This document shows, one piece after another, positions 17,068-24,327 of a stretch of 28,171 bases of DNA; position 1 is the first letter of the stretch, and each line of letters opens with the position of its first letter. The position numbers and the translations under genes are program-made. The notes under the pieces are model-generated. The model had not been told where the DNA came from. It saw only the letters and a program-made list of their open reading frames with translations, and did no database searches. Origin of the DNA: a virus; the IMG/VR virus record IMGVR_UViG_3300032241_002138, positions 1 to 28,171 of that record, one strand, 5' to 3'.

Positions 17068-17986
17068 AGGAACATATGTCTTTTCTGAAAATGGAATAGA
17101 AATAGGAAGATCTTCAAATCTAATAACATCTAATGGTAGGAAAATAATACTACAATACCTATCTGGATTAAGAACAGATTGGGCACAAAGTATTGCGATA
17201 GGTGCATTATCAAACACACCTTCAACATCAGATATAGAATTAAATTTTGAAACTGGAAGATTTCCAGTTACTTTAAAAACTTTTCAATCAGCTACATCAA
17301 CATCTCCAGATTTGGTTGTTTTAAGAACTACATTGCCAGCAAATATGTATGCTAATATTTATGAGGTCGGAGCATACCCAAATACATATTCTAGCGATAT
17401 AGTAAATAGAAGCAATAGAATTTTTACAGATTTTTCAGATTTAACAAACTGGGTTACAAGTGGAGGCACTACTTATATAACTGGTTATATGCCAGTAGCA
17501 ATACAATCCCCAAGAATCGGTGCATTTTCAGTAGAATTAACTCCTAATACTACATATTATAATAATAATTTTAATTTAGATATATCTGGATATACTGCCA
17601 TAGATAATTTGGAACTTCTTGTATATAATACGGTTGCGGGTAATCTTAATGTAAAGTTTACAGATGTAAATGGCTATTCGGCAAGTTTTTCTTATAACCT
17701 ACAAACAAATACAGGATATCAATCAATATCTACTGGATTTCCAACAGCAATTCAAGATCAAGATGGGAATACAGTATATTCACCTTCACAATACTTATCA
17801 ACAATTAATTCTATAAGCATAACAACTGATAGTACTGCTGTAGCAACAATAGATGTAATCAAAGGGTCTGTAACAAATGAGCTTTCCCCAACAGATTATA
17901 TTATTAGTAAATCAGTATTATCTACACCTATAGCAAAAAATTATGGCACAGCTTTAGACATAGAATATTATATAGAACTTTTATAA
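17054..17986 (+). CDS. Tail fibre/tail-tip protein with conserved N-terminal attachment domain
   Basis: This 310-residue protein starts at GTG 17054, set by AGGAG about 10 bases upstream. Residues 1 to about 105 match a pattern common at the start of phage tip proteins (SNLITSNGRKIILQYLSG, AIGALSNTPSTSD, then LNFETGRFPV), thought to anchor the fibre. Residues about 120-275 form a beta-sandwich like carbohydrate-binding modules (FSVELTPNTTYYNNNF; DNLELLVYNTVAGNLNV). It is followed 9 bases later by the next fibre gene. The glycan-binding role is inferred, not shown. Confidence 0.5.
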   Translation: MSQFKGTYVFSENGIEIGRSSNLITSNGRKIILQYLSGLRTDWAQSIAIGALSNTPSTSDIELNFETGRFPVTLKTFQSATSTSPDLVVLRTTLPANMYANIYEVGAYPNTYSSDIVNRSNRIFTDFSDLTNWVTSGGTTYITGYMPVAIQSPRIGAFSVELTPNTTYYNNNFNLDISGYTAIDNLELLVYNTVAGNLNVKFTDVNGYSASFSYNLQTNTGYQSISTGFPTAIQDQDGNTVYSPSQYLSTINSISITTDSTAVATIDVIKGSVTNELSPTDYIISKSVLSTPIAKNYGTALDIEYYIELL

Positions 17987-17995
17987 GGAGGAAAA

Positions 17996-20818
17996 ATGTC
18001 AGTAGGCACAATATCAAATATTAGCATATCAGCATATGCTAATCCTCCATATATAAGTGTTTCTTTTGCAAAACCTGCTAACACAACAAGATTTCTTGTA
18101 GTACTTGTTGATGCAGATAGTGGTTATACTGCTTATGAGCAATTCTTTTCATCAAGCGATGCTACGGGTAATACTGTAACTTGTAAAGTAACTGGATTAA
18201 CTGCTGGTGCAAATTATGTGGTTTATGTAACTCCATATAATGGTTCCGAATCTGGAGTTGAAAAACAATATTTAAATTCTTCAACTACAAATATAGTAAG
18301 AATGCCTACTGCATCTATTACTGCATCAACCACAACAACTTTAACAGCAGCAGATGCAATAGCAGCAGGATTAACTAATTTTTCAATAGCAACAACTTCA
18401 ACAAATTCTGGAACTGTTACCACATCTTCACCAACTGGGACCACTACAAATGGAGGATCTTCTGCTGCCTCACCTGGAGCGGGAAGTAATACCCCAGATC
18501 CAAGTACAGTTACAGCTGGAACAACGACTCCACCACCTAGTGATTATAATAGTCCAAATAGAGTACAATATACAGTTTCTGGATTGTCTTTAAATCAAAC
18601 ATATCAAATTAAAGTTAGAGCTATTGTATATCAACAAGACGGAACATTAGTACATTCAGAATACTCTTTACCACTTATAATTAACACTCCAGCATCAAGC
18701 CCAGGTGGCGGTAATGTAAGTAGTTCTAATCTAACAACAGACACCTCTTTGTCAGGAGGCTCTTTATCTGCAAGTTCTACAACAGATCCATTGCAATCAA
18801 ATCCTGGCGAAATTGATCTCGGAACCACAACACCTTCTGGCACAGGTATCATAATAAATCAAACAGGTATAGGCGGATATTATGCTGGAACTAAAAAGTT
18901 TTATATAAGCTCTTCAACAGGAGATGCTTATTTTGCTGGAATGTTAGAGGCGGGTAGTATTTATATGCCAACTCAGTCATCACCAGTTTTTTCTGTCACT
19001 ACCGATGGAGTTTTAACAGCAAAATCAGGAACGGTAGGCGGATGGGTAATAGGAACAAATACTCTTCAAAGCACAAATGGATATGTAACTCTTGATGCAA
19101 ATCAAGGTTTAATTTCCGTTATAGGCTCAGGTGGAGTTAATAGTGGTGTTTATTTAACAGCAAACAATGGATCACCTAAGCTATATATTGGATCGGGTAA
19201 TTTTGGTACAGTTGGAACTGGATTCTATGCTGATAGCGAAGGCTACTTTTCATTAGGAAATCAACTAACATTTACTCCAGGATCTGGTATTGCAACACCA
19301 TATCAAATTTCATCTACAACAAATGGTACAACTTCTGTTACAGTTTCATCTTCAGATGCCATTAATATAAAAAATGGAATGGCAGTAACTGGATCAGGAA
19401 TAAATCCAGGAACATATGTTGTTTCTGTATCAGGAACTACAGTAACTTTAAGTAGTGCTGCAACAAATAGCACAACTGAAATTTTAACATACTATATGGA
19501 TAACTTTTCTTCATTGAATGTTACGGGAACTATAAAGGGTGTTATTAATTCAGTACAAGCAATACCTAGCCCAAGCTTAAATACAACAATTACATCAGTA
19601 TTTGTAACTGGAGGAACAGGAAGTCAAGTAGCCACATTTACAACTTCTGGTCACGGATTTCTAGCAAATGAAAATATTCAAATAACAGGATTGCCAACAA
19701 CTGGTAATTTAAATACTATTAATAATGGTTATAATAATACATTAATAACTTTAACTATTGCTTCAGTTCCAGACAGTGTTACTTTTACAGTAAACTTAGG
19801 ATCAGTTGGAAATGTCTCTTCCAGCCCATATGCATACACTGGTTTAAGTGCTACTGCAACATTACAAGAAGTTACTATGGGTCTTCATCCTGCAGAAAAT
19901 CCAAGTACAAGCTACTATCATACTGCTGGAACGGGATTTAGATTAGATCCTTATAATTGGTGGTTTCTTAACAATCAATTTAGAGTTGGTAATGCATTAA
20001 GTTATTTTAAATATGATGGTACTGCTTTTCAAATTAAAGGCGGTTCATCAAATTATATTTCATTAAATGTGGGTGGTTCAAATGCTCAAAATATAATAGG
20101 AATAACAAGTAATACCACTACAACAAATGGCGTATCTACCCCATTACCACAATACAATAGATCTACTACTCCAGTATATATGGATGCAAATGGTAAATTT
20201 AGTTTGGGAACAAGTTTATATTTTGATGGTTCAAACTTAACGGTAACTGGAAATATTACTGCAAATTCTTTAACTGCAAATGCATATGTAAATTCTCCAA
20301 CATTATATTATAATAAAACTGGATTTTCAGACACATCTAATTCTGGGTATTATATAGGCGGTAGTGCGACTGAGTATGGAATAAATATTGGTAGTTCGTC
20401 AAAATATTTACAATATGACTCAGCAGCTGGAAATTTAAATATTGTAGGCGGTAATATTACTGCATCATCATTTACATCAACCAATTATGCTAGCGGTAGT
20501 GGTTGGGCAATTACTTCATCTAATGGTGGTGATATTATCAGTGCTAATGTTTCTGGAAGTAATGTTGGACAACTAGAAATAGTTAATGGTGGTATATTAA
20601 TGTCTTCAGGAGAAAGTTCATTATTAATGTCAACTGAGGGTGGCATATCATTAGGTAATTCTGATAACAGCATATCTTTTAGTGGCAACTATATTTCATT
20701 AAGCTATCCAACAAAAAATGTTTCTGGATTTTTAGGTTCTTTAAGAAATATTTGGATTTCACCTGATGCTCCAGACAGTGGCTCTGGTAGTCAAGGCGAT
20801 GTTTGGTTATCTTATTAA
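17996..20818 (+). CDS. Long tail fibre protein
   Basis: This 940-residue protein has a strong ribosome site (AAGGAGG) before ATG 17996. It starts with an Fn3-like domain (about 1-105) and a Ser/Thr/Gly/Pro linker (about 110-185). A second Fn3-like strand set (VQYTVSGLSLNQTYQIKVRA) and another linker follow. The long C-terminal half (about 280-940) is built of repeated short beta segments (SLGTSLYFDGSNLTVTGN; YLQYDSAAGNLNIVGGN) typical of trimeric fibre shafts. It ends with SGSGSQGDVWLSY, a terminal pattern seen on many actinophage fibres. It probably binds the host surface. Composition is strongly biased to Ser, Thr, Gly and Asn. Confidence 0.7.
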   Translation: MSVGTISNISISAYANPPYISVSFAKPANTTRFLVVLVDADSGYTAYEQFFSSSDATGNTVTCKVTGLTAGANYVVYVTPYNGSESGVEKQYLNSSTTNIVRMPTASITASTTTTLTAADAIAAGLTNFSIATTSTNSGTVTTSSPTGTTTNGGSSAASPGAGSNTPDPSTVTAGTTTPPPSDYNSPNRVQYTVSGLSLNQTYQIKVRAIVYQQDGTLVHSEYSLPLIINTPASSPGGGNVSSSNLTTDTSLSGGSLSASSTTDPLQSNPGEIDLGTTTPSGTGIIINQTGIGGYYAGTKKFYISSSTGDAYFAGMLEAGSIYMPTQSSPVFSVTTDGVLTAKSGTVGGWVIGTNTLQSTNGYVTLDANQGLISVIGSGGVNSGVYLTANNGSPKLYIGSGNFGTVGTGFYADSEGYFSLGNQLTFTPGSGIATPYQISSTTNGTTSVTVSSSDAINIKNGMAVTGSGINPGTYVVSVSGTTVTLSSAATNSTTEILTYYMDNFSSLNVTGTIKGVINSVQAIPSPSLNTTITSVFVTGGTGSQVATFTTSGHGFLANENIQITGLPTTGNLNTINNGYNNTLITLTIASVPDSVTFTVNLGSVGNVSSSPYAYTGLSATATLQEVTMGLHPAENPSTSYYHTAGTGFRLDPYNWWFLNNQFRVGNALSYFKYDGTAFQIKGGSSNYISLNVGGSNAQNIIGITSNTTTTNGVSTPLPQYNRSTTPVYMDANGKFSLGTSLYFDGSNLTVTGNITANSLTANAYVNSPTLYYNKTGFSDTSNSGYYIGGSATEYGINIGSSSKYLQYDSAAGNLNIVGGNITASSFTSTNYASGSGWAITSSNGGDIISANVSGSNVGQLEIVNGGILMSSGESSLLMSTEGGISLGNSDNSISFSGNYISLSYPTKNVSGFLGSLRNIWISPDAPDSGSGSQGDVWLSY

Positions 20819-22426
20819 ATGGCTATTCAAATCAATGGTCCAGATGGATGGACATCGGTACAACAAATTCAAATTAATGGCCCAGATGGATGGACACCTG
20901 TTCAAAAAGGATATGTTTATGGTCCAAGCGGTTGGACTTTATTTTATTCACCATCATCATCTTTTTCTGCCCCAACAACTATATATGCTTCGGCAGACTC
21001 ATCAACATCTGTAGAAGTAACATGGTCTTCATCAACTCCAGATTCTGGTTATACCGTAACTTACGATCTTTATAGAAATACTACAGGGATTACACCAGGC
21101 AGCTCTCCATCATTGCTTCTAACAGGTGTCTCTGGAACATCAGAACATAATACTGGATTAACAACAGGCACAACATATTATTATTGGGTTAGGGCAGTTG
21201 AAACTAATGGTTCAATAACTAGTAAATCTTCTTGGACAGGACCTGCTGCTGCAGAACCTGTTTTGTTGCTTACTGCACTGACCCCATCATTATCTTCAGC
21301 TACATCAACTTCAGATGGATTTACATTTACTCTAAGTAATTATGATTCCTCTTATAGTTGGGGAATATCAACAAGTGCAGGCTCAATTTCTCCATCATCA
21401 GTTACTGCAAATGGAACATTTACTGTTAGCGGTCTAGCAGCAAGCGAAAGTGCTACTGTAACTGTTACAACATCAAAATCAGGATATTATAATGGCAGTG
21501 CTTCAGTAACAGGATCTGCATTAGCTTCAACAATATATTATGAGGCAACTTCTTTTTGGGACTTTCAAGATTCTTATTATATTACTAATCCATATTATGT
21601 TGGTACTGTTACATCTTTACCATCAGGAGTTTCTGCAAATACCTTGGTTACTGGAACATATGGATCAAAAAATGTTACTTATTATTATTACAGTACAATT
21701 AGTTCATCAAATGCTGTTTCACAACTTACTGCTTTAGGGCCAAGTAGCGGTGGCGGTAGCGGTGGCGGTGGCAGCACAAATAGCGGTGGCAGCACAAATA
21801 GCGGTGGCAGCACTTGCTCTTCTGGTGGCAGCACAAATAGCGGTGGCAGCACTTGCTCTTCTGGTGGCAGCACAAATAGCGGTGGCAGCACTTGCTCTTC
21901 TGGTGGAACAACAAATACTGGCGGGGGTGGTTGTTTTGTTTATGGAACACAAATTCAAATGGCAGACGGTTCATGGAAAAATATAGAAGATCTTTATATT
22001 GGAGAAGAGATAATGGCTGCCATTGTTCCCACAGTTCCAGATATAGAAGACCCGCTAGCTGATTATATTAATACTTGGTCAGCAACAAGTATTGTGGGAA
22101 CTACAAAAGGAACAGCATACGTTACAGATGTAGTAAATTTGTCTTTTAACAGATATTATTTGATTAATAATCAAGTAAAGGTTACATATGAGCACATTGT
22201 TCCAGTGCAACAAAATGGTATCTGGCGTTTTATAAAAGTAGAATCAATAAATGTTGGAGACATGATAATGGATGATAATTTAAATATAGTTCCAGTAATG
22301 TCTAAAGAATTAATTATTGATAATGTTAACACAACTGCTATTTCTATGAATGAAAGAGATATTTATTTCGTTAAAGGTATGATGGCTCATAATAACATTG
22401 ATGGCTCGATCGGCACAAAACAATAA
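20819..22426 (+). CDS. Tail-tip adhesin with Fn3/Ig-like domains and C-terminal Hint (intein-like) domain
   Basis: This 535-residue protein begins immediately after the fibre stop (20816-20818). Residues 2-43 are three 14-residue GPDGW-type repeats. An Fn3-like domain spans about 47-146 and an Ig-like domain about 150-232. A Tyr-rich segment precedes a Gly/Ser/Thr/Cys linker (about 309-371). Residues 372-525 form a Hint domain: Cys372 opens block A (CFVYGTQIQMADGSWKNIED), T456-x-x-H459 matches block B, and MMAHN (521-525) matches the terminal His-Asn. The +1 residue is Asn, not Cys/Ser/Thr, and only 10 residues follow. Classic splicing is therefore unlikely; cleavage or ester/thioester transfer at Cys372, as in bacterial intein-like domains, is the plausible activity. 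The calls are by motif only. Confidence 0.75.
   Translation: MAIQINGPDGWTSVQQIQINGPDGWTPVQKGYVYGPSGWTLFYSPSSSFSAPTTIYASADSSTSVEVTWSSSTPDSGYTVTYDLYRNTTGITPGSSPSLLLTGVSGTSEHNTGLTTGTTYYYWVRAVETNGSITSKSSWTGPAAAEPVLLLTALTPSLSSATSTSDGFTFTLSNYDSSYSWGISTSAGSISPSSVTANGTFTVSGLAASESATVTVTTSKSGYYNGSASVTGSALASTIYYEATSFWDFQDSYYITNPYYVGTVTSLPSGVSANTLVTGTYGSKNVTYYYYSTISSSNAVSQLTALGPSSGGGSGGGGSTNSGGSTNSGGSTCSSGGSTNSGGSTCSSGGSTNSGGSTCSSGGTTNTGGGGCFVYGTQIQMADGSWKNIEDLYIGEEIMAAIVPTVPDIEDPLADYINTWSATSIVGTTKGTAYVTDVVNLSFNRYYLINNQVKVTYEHIVPVQQNGIWRFIKVESINVGDMIMDDNLNIVPVMSKELIIDNVNTTAISMNERDIYFVKGMMAHNNIDGSIGTKQ
20822..20947 (+). repeat. Three in-frame 42-base repeats (GPDGW motif)
   Basis: Residues 2-15, 16-29 and 30-43 of the Hint protein share a 14-residue period. 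The first two differ at few positions in DNA (20825-20853 and 20867-20895, 27 of 29 bases equal). The third is degenerate (GPSGW). Confidence 0.75.
21785..21940 (+). repeat. 39-base tandem repeats abutting the Hint catalytic cysteine
   Basis: Three near-identical 39-base units (21785-21823, 21824-21862, 21863-21901) encode GGSTNSGGSTCSS. A diverged fourth unit (21902-21940) encodes GGTTNTGGGGCFV, and its Cys is the Hint catalytic residue. Cysteines fall at 333, 346, 359 and 372, exactly 13 apart. The tract is GC-rich against an AT-rich gene and extends leftward as GGS/TNS units from about 21743. Confidence 0.9.
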
Positions 22427-22430
22427 AAAA

Positions 22431-22439
22431 TGGTATAAT
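22431..22439 (+). promoter_or_regulatory. Extended -10 promoter TGGTATAAT, predicted leaderless start
   Basis: TG (22431-22432) and a perfect TATAAT (22434-22439) lie 6 bases before ATG 22446. The expected transcription start is the A of the ATG, and no Shine-Dalgarno sequence is present. No -35 element is visible. Confidence 0.65.
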
Positions 22440-22445
22440 CTAAAT

Positions 22446-23024
22446 ATGGACAAAGAATACTTAGATGGAAAAATTGCTGTTTATAAAAATATAAATATTG
22501 ATTTAATGTCTTTGCTTTCAGATATTGGAACGGATGGTCCAGAATGGACTATTTCATATATGGATAATAGGGTTTATGATCCAAAAAGAAGAAATAATTT
22601 GGTGCTAGAGCTTGCACCTAATATTGATGAAATGAACACTAATCGTGAACTTTATGACAAGAAACAAAGATTACGACAAAAAATAGATGCAATTACCGCC
22701 CCATATATACTTGACTATTGTAAAGAAAATGATATAAAATTAAAAACCAAGATGTACTGGGACATTCTTCAGTATCGTGAGTCACAGCATATTGAATGGC
22801 ATAAAGATGATGGCCCACATCACAAATGTACAATATCTTTTGTCATTTATTTTAATGATGACTATGAAGGTGGAGAAATTCAATTTAAAAACTTTATGGG
22901 CGGAGGGCCAATTAAACCCGAACCTAATAGTATGCTTATATTCCCACCAACAGAAGAGTATTTGCATAGAGTAGTACCCATTGTTAGCGGAGTTAAGTTT
23001 GCAGCCATATCATTTGGATATTAA
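22446..23024 (+). CDS. 2-oxoglutarate/Fe(II)-dependent oxygenase (prolyl-4-hydroxylase-like)
   Basis: This 192-residue protein has the iron-binding facial triad H119-x-D121 (EWHKDDGP) and distal H174 (EYLHRVVP). Lys184 in SGVKFAAISFGY is at the usual place for 2-oxoglutarate carboxylate binding (Arg or Lys). The strand YEGGEIQF and the LIFPP turn also fit the double-stranded beta-helix fold. It would use O2 and 2-oxoglutarate to hydroxylate a substrate, which I cannot identify. The start at 22446 is chosen over an in-frame ATG at 22398 that overlaps the Hint gene, because the promoter lies between them. Its position after the tail-tip genes suggests a virion protein or host surface target. 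Confidence 0.85.
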   Translation: MDKEYLDGKIAVYKNINIDLMSLLSDIGTDGPEWTISYMDNRVYDPKRRNNLVLELAPNIDEMNTNRELYDKKQRLRQKIDAITAPYILDYCKENDIKLKTKMYWDILQYRESQHIEWHKDDGPHHKCTISFVIYFNDDYEGGEIQFKNFMGGGPIKPEPNSMLIFPPTEEYLHRVVPIVSGVKFAAISFGY

Positions 23025-23034
23025 TCCAAGTTTA

Positions 23035-23043
23035 TGCTATTAT
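23035..23043 (+). promoter_or_regulatory. Possible extended -10 promoter TGCTATTAT
   Basis: TG (23035-23036) plus TATTAT (23038-23043), just after the oxygenase stop and 23 bases before ATG 23067. One mismatch from consensus and no clear -35. Confidence 0.4.
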
Positions 23044-23066
23044 TGAAATAACAGAATGGATTTAAA

Positions 23067-23294
23067 ATGGAAAGAGCAGAACTAATTACTGTTGCTTTAC
23101 AGCAACGCATTGGTGAAATTGTATCAAATTATGAGATGCAACAGGCAATATTAAGAGCAGAAATTACAAAACAGCAAGATAAAATAGTAGAAATGCAGAA
23201 AACAATTGATGAATATTCAAAAATTATTCAAGAAAAAGAAGTCAATCAGGTTGTACAACCCGTTGGTACCAAGCGGGTTAATAGCAAAAACTGA
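23067..23294 (+). CDS. Small coiled-coil protein
   Basis: This 75-residue protein is almost entirely one charged helix with heptad spacing (about residues 20-60; QQAILRAEITKQQDKIVEMQ). The C-terminal tail is basic. The ATG at 23067 has only a weak ribosome site, and an extended -10 element sits just upstream. It overlaps the next frame by about 32 bases. It could be a tail-associated, lysis-accessory or multimerisation protein; I do not recognise a family. Confidence 0.5.
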   Translation: MERAELITVALQQRIGEIVSNYEMQQAILRAEITKQQDKIVEMQKTIDEYSKIIQEKEVNQVVQPVGTKRVNSKN

Positions 23295-23607
23295 TAAAAA
23301 TTATTTTTATATAAAAGGCAACAAAAAATTTAAATTTATTTCTGAACGGGCCATGCTTACTTGGAAGTTACCAGTTATTAAAACTACTGATGATAAATTA
23401 TCTAAGTATATAACAGCAGGTACTTTGGGATTTCGTGATGGTACTTTGATTCAAGACATATCTGATGGTAAAATATATCTAGTGAGTGATTCAAAGCGTA
23501 GACATGTAGTTGACCCTATTGTACTTGAATGGCTTAATGCAGATATTATAAAAGCAGGAGAAAAAGAAATTTTTGTCCACGAAGAGGGGGAAAAACTAAG
23601 TGAGTAA
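23263..23607 (+). CDS. Small protein with KRRH-type repeat motif, possibly surface-binding
   Basis: The frame encodes PSGLIAKTDKNYFYIKGN, a central TLGFRDGTLIQDISDG, then KIYLVSDSKRRHVVDP, a strand-turn pattern with a Lys-Arg-Arg-His signature that recurs in phage and bacterial cell-surface proteins. The start is uncertain. TTG 23263 gives 114 residues and places PSG at the N-terminus; TTG 23251 and ATG 23206 are in frame but overlap the upstream gene more (44 and 89 bases). None has a good ribosome site, so coupling to the upstream gene is likely. It ends by overlapping the following GTG start. The exact function is unknown. Confidence 0.6.
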   Translation: MVPSGLIAKTDKNYFYIKGNKKFKFISERAMLTWKLPVIKTTDDKLSKYITAGTLGFRDGTLIQDISDGKIYLVSDSKRRHVVDPIVLEWLNADIIKAGEKEIFVHEEGEKLSE

Positions 23608-24016
23608 TCGTATTGTTCAATCAGATAATGCAGTTGTTGATTATACTACAATTACAGCATTAATTAATGCTGTAAATGATTTACAAGTTCAGGTTGATAC
23701 TTTAAATAGTAATACAAATCATATAAATACAACCGTAGATGCATCTGGAAACGTAGTTCAAAAGTCTGTTGGACCAACCGTAGTTCATTCAGGACATCAA
23801 CCTTTTGTTGCAGGTCAATCATATGTTGACATAACATATCCAAATTTTAGTTCAAATCCAACTTTAGTTGCAACTTGTTCAGATAATACTGGAGTTGCAA
23901 GATATGCATATTTTTCTGGAGCAAATCTTCCAAAGACTTCCTCTGCTAGAATTAATATTACTCCTACCCCCACAAAAGCTTCTGGCTATGTTTGGTGGAT
24001 TGTAGTAGGTTCTTAA
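23600..24016 (+). CDS. Small beta-rich protein, possible tail-tip knob or H-type lectin-like
   Basis: This 138-residue protein starts at GTG 23600 after GAGGGGG, overlapping the previous stop. The N-terminal helix (about 15-45; ITALINAVNDLQVQVDTLNS) looks like a trimeric coiled coil. The C-terminal about 75 residues (HQPFVAGQSYVDITYPNFSS, then ASGYVWWIVVGS) resemble a small beta knob of the kind ending phage fibres. A helix-plus-knob design suits a short receptor-binding fibre. The assignment is from architecture only. Confidence 0.5.
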   Translation: MSNRIVQSDNAVVDYTTITALINAVNDLQVQVDTLNSNTNHINTTVDASGNVVQKSVGPTVVHSGHQPFVAGQSYVDITYPNFSSNPTLVATCSDNTGVARYAYFSGANLPKTSSARINITPTPTKASGYVWWIVVGS

Positions 24017-24276
24017 TGTACGAACCAATAAAATTTTGGACAAAAAGAGATAGAAGAATTAGCAGAGAAGGTTATATTTTAATTAAGGTTCCAGAACATC
24101 CTAAAAATTTTAAAGGTTGGTATTATGAACACCGCCTAATAATTGAGAAACAATTAAATAGAGTAATTGAGGATTGGGAAACAATTCATCATATTAATGA
24201 AAACAAACAAGATAATAGATTAATTAATCTTTTTATATGTTCAAGATTAGAACATAATAAAGCTCACGTAGCTTGA
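24016..24276 (+). CDS. Free-standing HNH endonuclease
   Basis: This 86-residue protein has its ATG in a TAATG overlap with the upstream gene. Its HNH signature is complete: EHR (38-40), IHHINENKQDNRLINL (57-72) with the catalytic HH and structural Asn residues, and LEHNKAH (79-85). This family makes metal-dependent cuts in DNA and often behaves as a homing-type selfish gene in phages. A longer in-frame start at 23992 lies inside the upstream gene and is unlikely. The gene sits between fibre-type genes and the metallophosphoesterase, and its stop overlaps the TTGACA of the next promoter. Confidence 0.88.
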   Translation: MYEPIKFWTKRDRRISREGYILIKVPEHPKNFKGWYYEHRLIIEKQLNRVIEDWETIHHINENKQDNRLINLFICSRLEHNKAHVA

Positions 24277-24302
24277 CAAAACATAATACATAGATATACA
24301 AT
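24273..24302 (+). promoter_or_regulatory. Promoter with consensus -35
   Basis: TTGACA (24273-24278), 18 bases, then TACAAT (24297-24302). Transcription would start near 24309, leaving an 18-20 base leader with AAAAAGGA before the ATG at 24328. The -35 overlaps the HNH stop codon. Confidence 0.65.
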
Positions 24303-24327
24303 ATACTAAACCTAGAAAAAGGATTAT

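Noticed and set aside
21785-21940. Direct repeats that might suggest a CRISPR array
   Set aside because: Units are head to tail without unique spacers, are multiples of three, and encode a clean Gly/Ser/Thr/Cys repeat inside a gene.
21688-21974. Several minus-strand and alternative-frame open frames rich in Pro/Cys/Leu or Ala/Val
   Set aside because: They are products of the 39-base tandem repeat read in other frames; the + strand frame has domain structure on both sides of the repeat.
20819-22426. A true self-splicing intein
   Set aside because: The +1 residue is Asn rather than Cys/Ser/Thr and only 10 residues follow the terminal His-Asn, so there is no C-terminal extein worth joining.
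17996-22426. Diversity-generating retroelement targeting the fibre or adhesin
   Set aside because: No reverse transcriptase gene and no template/variable repeat pair was seen in the window.
22398-22446. Longer start of the oxygenase at ATG 22398
   Set aside because: It overlaps the Hint gene end and would place the promoter inside the gene; the added residues are not part of the oxygenase fold.
23992-24016. Longer start of the HNH gene at 23992
   Set aside because: It lies inside the upstream gene; ATG 24016 in a TAATG overlap fits the pattern of neighbouring genes.
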